The position numbers and the translations under genes were made by a program. This document shows positions 1-6,034 of a DNA stretch of 6,174 nucleotides, in pieces. Each line of letters starts with the position of its first letter. Within the stretch, counting starts at the first letter, position 1. Source of the stretch: Gp7-AA10 sp035636095 (GTDB lineage: Bacteria > Acidobacteriota > Thermoanaerobaculia > Gp7-AA8); assembly GCA_035636095.1 (NCBI GenBank), contig DASPZU010000035.1, positions 1-6,174 on the forward strand, given 5' to 3'. The notes beneath the pieces were generated by a model. That model was not told the origin of the DNA, did no database searches, and saw only the letters and a list, made by a program, of their open reading frames with translations.

Positions 1-57
1 ATCGGAAACGGCGCGACGGAATGGCCGCACGTGGCCCGCGTTCTGGAATTTCTGTGA
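1..57 (+). CDS. 3' end of an unidentified upstream gene (partial)
   Basis: The frame starting at base 1 is open for 18 codons and ends at TGA 55-57. It reads IGNGATEWPHVARVLEFL. The last base of this stop is the A of the next gene's ATG (TGATG), the usual arrangement of coupled genes, and third positions are mostly G or C as in the neighbouring genes. This supports a real coding end rather than chance. The fragment is too short to name a family. The ending is compatible with an amphipathic C-terminal helix, but that is only an impression. The 5' part lies outside the window. Confidence 0.55.
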   Translation: MGNGATEWPHVARVLEFL

Positions 58-554
58 TGGACATCAATCCGCGCTACGCCCGCGCGATCGGCGCCGTGAA
101 TGAGCTTCTTTCCAAGCTTCGCATGGAATGGATTTTCGTGGGCGGCATCGCGCGCGCAGCGTGGCTCGGCGGCGTCATCGAAGGTGGATCGATCGACGTG
201 GTGGCGCTGATGCAGCCACAGCAGAAAAATCAGGTCGCCATGATGGCCTCGAATCGTGGATTTCGCGTCGATCGCGAGGAAATCGACCGGACCGAGGAGC
301 TGGATCTGATTCCGCTGCATTTCGCGGACGTTCGGATTCATGTCCTGGTGGCGAGCAACGCGCTGTACGCGAAGATGATCAGAGCTGCGCGCGTGGTGCA
401 TGAGCTCCGCGTCGCGTCACGAGAGGATCTGGCGCTTCTTCTCATCCTCAACGAAGACGCCGCCGGCGCGCGGGAGTTGATGTCGGCTCCCGATTTCGAC
501 CGTGCGCGCTACACCGAGACCCTGACCGCCATCGGACTGCGGGAGCTGCTGTGA
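57..554 (+). CDS. Small nucleotidyltransferase-fold protein, probably catalytically degenerate
   Basis: The protein has 165 residues from ATG 57. An in-frame ATG at 21 exists, but 57 is preferred because it overlaps the upstream stop (TGATG) and has GGAA eight bases upstream. By eye it follows the plan of the small nucleotidyltransferases related to AbiEii and MNT antitoxins. A helix leads to FVGG (27-30), the Gly-Gly loop of the fold. Next comes the strand where these families carry D-x-D, then VRIHVLVAS (92-100) where they usually have V-R-V-D-L. A helical tail contains SREDLALLLIL (121-131), resembling the family's 'SPEDLILLKL' segment. Here the D-x-D reads S45-I-D47 and the third acid appears as H95, so two of the three metal ligands seem missing. 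It may be a non-catalytic binding protein or antitoxin-like remnant; no toxin partner is visible. The gene overlaps rnd by four bases (GTGA), suggesting co-translation. The fold call is moderately sure, the function unknown. Confidence 0.6.
   Translation: MDINPRYARAIGAVNELLSKLRMEWIFVGGIARAAWLGGVIEGGSIDVVALMQPQQKNQVAMMASNRGFRVDREEIDRTEELDLIPLHFADVRIHVLVASNALYAKMIRAARVVHELRVASREDLALLLILNEDAAGARELMSAPDFDRARYTETLTAIGLRELL
541..545 (+). promoter_or_regulatory. Ribosome binding site for rnd
   Basis: GGGAG lies five bases before the GTG at 551, inside the last codons of the preceding gene. It supports GTG 551 as the rnd start although that codon overlaps the upstream TGA. The first plausible residues of the RNase D fold follow directly. 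Confidence 0.5.
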
Positions 555-1657
555 TCTGGATCGACCAGCAGGCGCCATTCGATGACGCCATGGCGCGCGT
601 CGCGGCGCAGAAGACGGTCGCGATCGACACCGAGGCCGATTCTCTGCACTCGTACTTCGACAAGGTCTGCCTCGTTCAGATCTCAATTCCAGGCCAGGAT
701 CTGATCGTCGATCCGCTCGCGAAGATCGATCTCTCCGCGCTCGGAACAATCCTCGCCAATCACGACATCAGGAAAATCCTGCATGGCGCCGATTACGACC
801 TCCGCATCCTGCATCGCGACTTCGATTTCACCGTTTCGAATCTCGTCGACACCATGATTTGCTCGCAGCTTCTGGGATACGAAGCCATCGGACTGGCGGC
901 GTTGCTGGAGCGCTACTTCGCCCTGACGGTCGACAAATCGCATCAGCGCGCCGACTGGGCCGTGCGTCCATTGCCTCGGGTCATGCTCGAATATGCCGCC
1001 AGCGATACGCGACATCTGATTCCGCTCGCTGAAAAGCTTCGCGAAGAGCTGATCACGCTCGGGCGGTGGGAGTGGGCGCAGGAGGAATTCGCGCGGCTCG
1101 AGAACATTCGCTTTTCCGAAAAAGAAGACGAGGGATTTCGCCGCCTCAAAGGCATCGGCGGATTCGATCGCCGGTCACTCGGAATCGCGCGTGCGTTGTA
1201 CGAGTGGCGCGATGCTCTGGCGCGCGCGGCCGACCGCCCGCCCTTCAAGATCTTCGGCAACGACGTGATCATCGACGTCGCCAAGAACAAAGCAGCGGAT
1301 GCCGAAGCTCTCGAGAAGATCAAGGCGCTGCCGCCGACGCTTCGGCGACGCTACGGTCGCGAGGTTCTTACCCGCGTTCGCGCTGCCATGGCTCTTCCGG
1401 AGGAGATGCTTCCCGAAAAAGCCGACGCCCGGCCGTGGATGCGCGATAAAGCGCTCGAGTCGCGCGTTTCGCGCTTGAAAACCATCCGCGACAAGAAGGC
1501 CAAGGAGCTGAAGATCGATCCGGGCGTGCTCGCGCCGCGTCATGTCCTGACGGCCCTCGCCACGACCCGCGATCTCGGTCAGGTGCCCGCCATGCGAGAC
1601 TGGCAGAGGCGAATTTTGGGAGACGAGTTGATGGCAGTCCTGAGTCCTGGGTGCTGA
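551..1657 (+). CDS. rnd: Ribonuclease D (3'-5' exoribonuclease)
   Basis: The protein has 368 residues, close to the length of E. coli RNase D. The family trims 3' ends of tRNA precursors and other small stable RNAs one nucleotide at a time, using two metal ions in the cytoplasm. The DEDDy active site is complete: D26 and E28 in IDTEAD (Exo I), D83 in HGADYDL (Exo II), and Y148 with D152 in LEYAASDTRHL (Exo III). The exonuclease domain spans about residues 1-175. A helical HRDC region follows at about 200-285, with GFRRLKGIGGFD leading into it, and a second HRDC-like helical segment at about 295-365. The start is GTG 551, with GGGAG upstream, overlapping the TGA of the nucleotidyltransferase-like gene. 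The last few residues (about SPGC) and the stop codon are written in heptad-repeat DNA, so the original C-terminus may have been altered. Identification is secure; the natural substrates are inferred from the family. Confidence 0.95.
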   Translation: MIWIDQQAPFDDAMARVAAQKTVAIDTEADSLHSYFDKVCLVQISIPGQDLIVDPLAKIDLSALGTILANHDIRKILHGADYDLRILHRDFDFTVSNLVDTMICSQLLGYEAIGLAALLERYFALTVDKSHQRADWAVRPLPRVMLEYAASDTRHLIPLAEKLREELITLGRWEWAQEEFARLENIRFSEKEDEGFRRLKGIGGFDRRSLGIARALYEWRDALARAADRPPFKIFGNDVIIDVAKNKAADAEALEKIKALPPTLRRRYGREVLTRVRAAMALPEEMLPEKADARPWMRDKALESRVSRLKTIRDKKAKELKIDPGVLAPRHVLTALATTRDLGQVPAMRDWQRRILGDELMAVLSPGC

Positions 1658-1702
1658 GTCCTGACTCACACCCTCCCGCTCAGGACTCAGGACTCAGCAC
1701 TG
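1635..1702. repeat. Palindromic heptad-repeat array at the rnd/trxB junction
   Basis: Five tandem 7-bp units run from 1635 to 1669: CAGTCCT, GAGTCCT, GGGTGCT, GAGTCCT, GACTCAC. After a 12-base spacer, three units in the opposite sense run from 1682 to 1702: AGGACTC, AGGACTC, AGCACTG. The arms can pair in two registers. In the first, 1651-1664 pairs with 1687-1700 (GTGCTGAGTCCTGA, 14 perfect pairs). In the second, 1636-1649 pairs with 1681-1694 (14 perfect pairs), extendable inward by G-U and G-C pairs. A small palindrome, TGAGTC-CT-GACTCA, lies at 1655-1668. No T-tract follows either stem, so a classical intrinsic terminator is not supported. The rnd stop (1655-1657) lies inside the array. 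It could be a dispersed intergenic repeat, an RNA stability element or a binding site. Confidence 0.85.
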
Positions 1703-1708
1703 TACAAT
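1703..1708 (+). promoter_or_regulatory. Candidate -10 box (TACAAT) for trxB
   Basis: TACAAT differs from TATAAT at one position and ends eight bases before the trxB ATG at 1717. It sits directly after the heptad array. At the normal distance the transcript would begin at or within a base or two of the ATG. No good -35 is visible at 16-18 bp spacing, where the bases belong to the repeat (around TCAGGA). There is also no Shine-Dalgarno sequence before 1717, which agrees with a leaderless message. Evidence is sequence pattern only. Confidence 0.35.
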
Positions 1709-1716
1709 CGCTCGCG

Positions 1717-2703
1717 ATGCAACGGATTACAGACTACAGAGTCCTGGTCATCGGTTCCGGTCCGGCGGGCTGCACGGCCGCGACCTACCTCGCCCGCGCC
1801 AATCTCATACCGCTCGTCCTGGAAGGTTTGCAGCCGGGCGGGCAGCTCACCATCACCACCGACGTCGAAAACTATCCTGGTTTCCCGGAGGGAATCCTCG
1901 GTCCGAAATTGATGGACCTGATGCGCCAGCAGGCGGAGCGATTCGGCGCCATCTTTCGCATGGAGCAGGTCGAAAAGGTCAACCTTCGCACGCATCCGTT
2001 CGTCGTCACCACTGACCAGCGCGAGTATGAAACGTACGCCGTGATCATCGCCGCCGGCGCTTCGGCGATGCAGCTCGGGCTTCCGTCCGAGAAGGCGCTG
2101 CAGGGATTCGGCGTCTCGTATTGCGCGACCTGCGACGGATTCTTTTTCAAGAACAAGGAGATCGTGGTCGTCGGCGGCGGCGACTCCGCGATGGAGGAGG
2201 CGACATTCCTCACGAAATTCGCCAGCAAGGTGACGGTGGTTCATCGTCGCGAGGAGCTGCGCGCGTCGAAGATCATGCAGGATCGCGCCTTCGGAAATGC
2301 CAAGATCAAATTCGTCTTCAATTCGACGGTTGAAGAAGTGATCGGCACGAAAGAGGGCGGCATCACTTCGCTGAAGATCCGCAATCTCCAGTTGAATTCC
2401 ATTTCCGAGATGAAGGCGCAGGGTCTGTTCGTGGCCATCGGTCACACGCCTAACACCGCGCCGTACGCCGGCCAGCTCGAGCTGGATGAGCGCGGGTACA
2501 TCATGCTTCCGCACCGGAACTCGACTGTGACGAACATTCAGGGCGTGTTCGCGTGCGGGGACGTCGTCGATCACATCTACCGTCAGGCCGTGACCGCGGC
2601 GGGCACGGGCTGCATGGCGGCGCTCGACTGCGAGCGCTGGCTGACGCACGAACGCATCACCGAGCGGTGGGACCTTCCGAAAGGGGAAGAAGAACGGGTG
2701 TAG
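1717..2703 (+). CDS. trxB: Thioredoxin reductase (NADPH, FAD flavoprotein)
   Basis: The protein has 328 residues, the usual size of bacterial low-molecular-weight thioredoxin reductase. It transfers electrons from NADPH through FAD and a redox disulfide to thioredoxin in the cytoplasm. The FAD-binding loop GSGPAG is at 13-18, followed by the PGGQL-type segment (40-44) and ENYPGFPEG (51-59). The redox site is C136-A-T-C139 in SYCATCDG. The NADPH-binding loop GGGDSA is at 153-158, and HRR at 176-178 is the usual 2'-phosphate-recognition segment. The C-terminal FAD motif FACGDVVDHIYRQAVTAAGTG begins at 278. ATG 1717 is chosen because the family's N-terminus starts just before the first beta strand. 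The in-frame GTG at 1651 would translate the repeat array. No thioredoxin gene is visible nearby. The 3' end overlaps the next reading frame by up to 37 bases, suggesting co-transcription. Confidence 0.96.
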   Translation: MQRITDYRVLVIGSGPAGCTAATYLARANLIPLVLEGLQPGGQLTITTDVENYPGFPEGILGPKLMDLMRQQAERFGAIFRMEQVEKVNLRTHPFVVTTDQREYETYAVIIAAGASAMQLGLPSEKALQGFGVSYCATCDGFFFKNKEIVVVGGGDSAMEEATFLTKFASKVTVVHRREELRASKIMQDRAFGNAKIKFVFNSTVEEVIGTKEGGITSLKIRNLQLNSISEMKAQGLFVAIGHTPNTAPYAGQLELDERGYIMLPHRNSTVTNIQGVFACGDVVDHIYRQAVTAAGTGCMAALDCERWLTHERITERWDLPKGEEERV

Positions 2704-4412
2704 AAGCGCCCGCGTCCGGCACCCTTCTCATCCTCGGCGGCGCCGGCATGGTGGGCCTACAGGTCGCGCGTGAAGCCGTTCGCGAATTGCACCCGAGTCG
2801 AATCGTCATCTCGTCGCTGACGCAGCGCGAAGTGGACGAAGCGGTTGCCATTCTTCGCGCCGAAACGCGCGATGTCGCTTTCGTCCCGGCGGCCGGCGAC
2901 ATCTTCCTTCCGCCATCGCTGCAGGGGATCGACCGCGCGGAGCTGATCGCAAATCATAAACATTATGATGCACTATTTTCCGAGGAGCCATCGCTGGTGC
3001 AATTGATCCGGCAGCACCGGCCGGAAGTGATCGTCGATTGCATCAACACCGCCACTGCCATCGCCTATCTCGACGTCTTCACCGTTACCGAGCGAACGAA
3101 GCTGCTGCTCGACGCCCTCGAATCGCGGAGCGGGCCCATCGACGTGCAAGAGCTGCAGCCGCTGATCCGCTCGGTGCGCGAGCTGATGATCGCGCAGGGT
3201 GTGCCCCAAATCGTGCGGCACATTCTCTTTCTGCATCGCGCGCTCGAGAACAGCTCGGTGCGCGTTTACGTGAAAGTCGGGACGACCGGGACGGGCGGGA
3301 TGGGCATCAACGTCCCGTACACGCACAGCGAGGACAAGCCGTCGGCGCAGTTGCTTTCAAAATCGGCGATCGGATTCGCGCACACCGGCCTGCTCTTTCT
3401 GCTGGCGCGAACGCCGGGCGCATCGATCATCAAGGAGATCAAGCCCGGCGCCATGATCGGATTCAAGCGACTGGGCGAGACCCATGTGCGCCTGCGCGGC
3501 GATCGAAGTCCTGCCTTTCTCATCGAGCCTCGCGATGAGACCCTCGGCCAGAAGCTCGACACCCATCAGCCGCCCCATACCTATCGAAAGTTCGAAGGAC
3601 GCGATGTCCCGCTCAAGATCATCGGCGCCGACACCGGCGAGAACGGCTTTTTCACTATCGGCGAATTCCAGGCCATCACCTTTCCGCGACAAATGGAGTA
3701 CGTGACGCCCGAGGAGGTCGCTCGCACCACCATCCTCGAAATCCTGGGGGCCTCGACCGGACGCGATGTGTTGTCGGCGATCGACGGCGCGATCACCGAG
3801 CCGAGTTATCGCGCCGGCGTTTTGCGGCAGCAGGCCATCCTGGCCATGCAGCGGCTCGAGGAGAGCATGGCCGGCGACGTTCTTCCTTCGATCGCCGTCG
3901 GCCATCTCGGTCCGCCGAAATTGTCGAAGCTTCTCATCGAGGCCTATCTGTTGCGCGAAGCGCTGAGCGACGACCTGGCCGCGATGCTCGGCGTTTCCGC
4001 GAGCGAGATGCAACAGCGCGTGGAATCGTATCTGTCGAAGAACGCGCACATCGTGAGTCTCGTGACCACGATCGGGATTCCAATTCTTCGCTCGGATCAT
4101 CGGCTGACGCGCGGGCCGCGAATCAACATCCCCCCCGCCCCGCCCGACAACGCCCCCTCGCCGATCGATGGCGAGACGGTCGAGAAATACGCGCGCACGG
4201 GGTGGGTCGATCTGCGCCGCCAGAATTTCGAGCTGTGGCGCGAGCGCATCGAGCGCTTGTCGCGCTCACATCCCGACATCGTGGCGCAGGGATCTGCGGC
4301 TTTCGACCTTTCGAAGTACAACGACGATCGCTTTGTGCCGGGAGAGGTCGTCGGCTGGCTGCTGACCAACGAGATCGACGAGCAGGGGATGGTCGGGCAC
4401 CGGTTGTTCTGA
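2667..4412 (+). CDS. Large Rossmann-fold NAD(P)-binding protein, SDR/epimerase-like, function unknown
   Basis: Read from GTG 2667, the protein has 581 residues. Residues 19-30 (TLLILGGAGMVG) form a first beta strand and glycine-rich loop typical of extended short-chain dehydrogenases and NAD-dependent epimerases. A later strand, PEVIVDCINTAT, resembles the 'D-x-V-h-N/H-x-A' strand of that fold. The middle part has a glycine-rich segment, GTTGTGGMGINV (205-216), followed by a serine/lysine-rich stretch; I know of no described role for it. The C-terminal third is helical, with a short proline-rich linker and then GWVDLR at 512-517. The length is well beyond a classical (about 250) or extended (about 350) SDR. 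The start is uncertain: it has no good ribosome site and lies inside trxB, while the only other nearby ATG is within the glycine loop. The gene ends in TGATG with the next gene. It is probably a soluble cytoplasmic oxidoreductase or dehydratase; I cannot name the substrate. Confidence 0.8.
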   Translation: MGPSERGRRTGVEAPASGTLLILGGAGMVGLQVAREAVRELHPSRIVISSLTQREVDEAVAILRAETRDVAFVPAAGDIFLPPSLQGIDRAELIANHKHYDALFSEEPSLVQLIRQHRPEVIVDCINTATAIAYLDVFTVTERTKLLLDALESRSGPIDVQELQPLIRSVRELMIAQGVPQIVRHILFLHRALENSSVRVYVKVGTTGTGGMGINVPYTHSEDKPSAQLLSKSAIGFAHTGLLFLLARTPGASIIKEIKPGAMIGFKRLGETHVRLRGDRSPAFLIEPRDETLGQKLDTHQPPHTYRKFEGRDVPLKIIGADTGENGFFTIGEFQAITFPRQMEYVTPEEVARTTILEILGASTGRDVLSAIDGAITEPSYRAGVLRQQAILAMQRLEESMAGDVLPSIAVGHLGPPKLSKLLIEAYLLREALSDDLAAMLGVSASEMQQRVESYLSKNAHIVSLVTTIGIPILRSDHRLTRGPRINIPPAPPDNAPSPIDGETVEKYARTGWVDLRRQNFELWRERIERLSRSHPDIVAQGSAAFDLSKYNDDRFVPGEVVGWLLTNEIDEQGMVGHRLF

Positions 4413-4465
4413 TGCGCGCACGGATCGCAGCGGTGGTGTTTGCAGTGGCATCCCTGGCGCGGGCG
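4412..4465 (+). other. Sec signal peptide of the hydrolase-like protein
   Basis: The first 18 residues have arginines at 2 and 4, a hydrophobic core IAAVVFAVASL, and A-R-A before E19, which fits the A-x-A signal peptidase I rule. There is no cysteine at +1, so a lipoprotein is not indicated. The core is short but adequate. Confidence 0.7.
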
Positions 4466-6034
4466 GAGTACCGCGGTTTTTGGGTCGACGCGTTCAACAG
4501 TGCGCTCAACAATCACGCCGACGTCGTTGCGGTGGTGTCCAATGCCAAAAGCGCGAACGCCAACACGCTGCTGGTGCAGGTACGCCGGCGGGGAGATGCG
4601 TGGTATTTGCGATCGCTCGAACCGCAACCCGACTTCATTCCCATTGCGGCCGGCTTCGATCCGCTCGCCGATCTGATTGCCGTCGCTCATGAGGAACACA
4701 TCGAAGTGCACGCATTCGTCATCATCGGTGCGATCTGGAACAAGAATCCGACCTTCGAACCGAGCGCCACGCTCGGTCCACCCACCAGTGCGCGCCATGC
4801 GTTCAATCTTCATGGCGGATACGACCCGATCAGCAAAACCATCGTTGACGGGCCTGACAACTGGTTGACGCGCACGCTGCTGCCCGATGAAGGCGCGATC
4901 AGCTTTCAAGGTCACCGCTTCGGCAACGATTTCTGGGTCGACCTCGGCCATCCGGCAGCGGCGGCCTACACATTCAACGTACTGATGGAGCTCGTACGCA
5001 ATTACGCCATCGATGGACTTCACCTCGACCGAATTCGCTATCCTGAGCTGAGCGTCTCCGGTCAGACGCCCGCCACCGGAACCAACATCGGGTACAACCC
5101 GACCAGCGTCGAGCGATTTCAACGTCGATACGGAATTGCCGCAGGCTCGCCGCCGCCGGCGCCGAATGATCCCCGGTGGTCGCAATGGCGTCGCGACCAG
5201 GTCACGAATTTTGTTCGCCGCGTCTACCTCAATGCGGTTGCGATGCGGCCGGAGCTGAAGATGTCCGCGGCGCTCATCGCGTTCGGCGGCGGGCCAACCA
5301 GCGAGAGTTCGTGGACCGCGGCGGAAGCTTATTGGCGTGTCTATCAGGATTGGCGCGCGTGGACCGAAGAGGGAATCCTCGATCTCGCGATTCCGATGGT
5401 TTACAAAGCCGAACACAATGCCACTACCGCGGCGCAGTTTGATCAGTGGCTCGATTGGCTGCAATGGCATCAGTACAACCGTGCCGGCATCATCGGGATC
5501 GGCGGTTTCGTCAATGGCATTGAAGGGACATTGCGTCAGACGCGGCGTGCTCAGGCGGCACCGATTGCTGGCGTGACGTTCTACTCGATGGCGACATCGA
5601 ACATCGCGGTGCAGACCACGCCGCAACGGAATTTTGCCGAATTCGCTTCGGCGCTGACGACCGGAAAATCGGTCGACGGCACGACGCTGTATCAGCCGGC
5701 GGATGCCACGCCTCTCTTTGCGCAGACCGCGATCATTCCGCCCATGCCGTGGAAGTCATCGCCGACACGTGGGCACCTCATGGGATTCGCGCGCCGGCCG
5801 GATGGTTCTCCTCTCGATTCCGCGACCGTCACGATTCGGGAGACTGTCAGCAGTCGAACGGTCACGACAATTGCGGACGGAGACGGATTCTTCGGCGCGG
5901 TCGATCTCGAGCCCGGCCGCTACCTGATCAAGTTCGAGCTTGGATCCGAAACGTTTCTCAGCCCTCTCGTTTCAGTAGTCGCCGGCGCGGTCACGCGAAC
6001 AGATGTCGGACCGCGCCGGCGGGTTGTGCATTGA
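4412..6034 (+). CDS. Secreted GHL10/DUF187-type glycoside-hydrolase-like protein with C-terminal beta-sandwich domain
   Basis: The protein has 540 residues from ATG 4412, which overlaps the upstream TGA by one base. A short Sec signal is followed by EYRGFWVDAFN (19-29), matching the opening 'RGVWVD' strand of the glycosyl-hydrolase-like 10 (DUF187) TIM-barrel family. Further family-like segments are FWVDLGHP (174-181), DGLHLDRIRYPE (201-212), LDLAIPMVYKA (323-333) and GIGGFVNG (362-369). The DGLHLDRIRYPE strand resembles the DGIHxDxxRYP signature, with D206 and E212 as candidate catalytic acids. From about 454 to 533 a carboxypeptidase-regulatory or Cna-B-like beta-sandwich is suggested by GHLMGFARRPDGSPLDSATV and DGDGFFGAVDLEPGRYLIKF. 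It likely acts on an extracellular or periplasmic polysaccharide. The substrate is not readable from sequence; related families have been linked to peptidoglycan or surface glycans. A frame extension upstream to 4202 is an overlap artefact. Confidence 0.88.
   Translation: MRARIAAVVFAVASLARAEYRGFWVDAFNSALNNHADVVAVVSNAKSANANTLLVQVRRRGDAWYLRSLEPQPDFIPIAAGFDPLADLIAVAHEEHIEVHAFVIIGAIWNKNPTFEPSATLGPPTSARHAFNLHGGYDPISKTIVDGPDNWLTRTLLPDEGAISFQGHRFGNDFWVDLGHPAAAAYTFNVLMELVRNYAIDGLHLDRIRYPELSVSGQTPATGTNIGYNPTSVERFQRRYGIAAGSPPPAPNDPRWSQWRRDQVTNFVRRVYLNAVAMRPELKMSAALIAFGGGPTSESSWTAAEAYWRVYQDWRAWTEEGILDLAIPMVYKAEHNATTAAQFDQWLDWLQWHQYNRAGIIGIGGFVNGIEGTLRQTRRAQAAPIAGVTFYSMATSNIAVQTTPQRNFAEFASALTTGKSVDGTTLYQPADATPLFAQTAIIPPMPWKSSPTRGHLMGFARRPDGSPLDSATVTIRETVSSRTVTTIADGDGFFGAVDLEPGRYLIKFELGSETFLSPLVSVVAGAVTRTDVGPRRRVVH

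Noticed and set aside
1651..1700. Intrinsic terminator for rnd
   Set aside because: The 14-bp stem is strong, but no T-tract follows and the loop is 22 bases; the repeat structure explains the pairing better.
1651..1716. N-terminal extension of trxB from GTG 1651
   Set aside because: It would translate the heptad repeat, overlap the rnd stop and add residues absent from the family; ATG 1717 fits the usual N-terminus.
1687..2649. Minus-strand open frame of 320 codons opposite trxB
   Set aside because: trxB on the plus strand is certain; the antisense product is Arg/His-rich with no fold signature.
3357..4100. Minus-strand open frame of 247 codons inside the SDR-like gene
   Set aside because: It is a codon-bias shadow of the plus-strand gene, with no motif, no ribosome site and no independent gap.
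4130..4136. Run of seven C as a possible frameshift site in the SDR-like gene
   Set aside because: The same frame reads sensibly on both sides, through a proline-rich linker to the GWVDLR segment and a stop that couples to the next gene.
4202..4411. N-terminal extension of the hydrolase-like gene
   Set aside because: It overlaps the SDR-like C-terminus in another frame and would bury the signal peptide; ATG 4412 gives a proper export signal.
4097..5626. Long minus-strand open frame of 509 codons
   Set aside because: It lies antisense to the hydrolase-like gene and the end of the SDR-like gene, is rich in Arg and has no recognisable motif. Long antisense frames are expected in GC-rich coding DNA.
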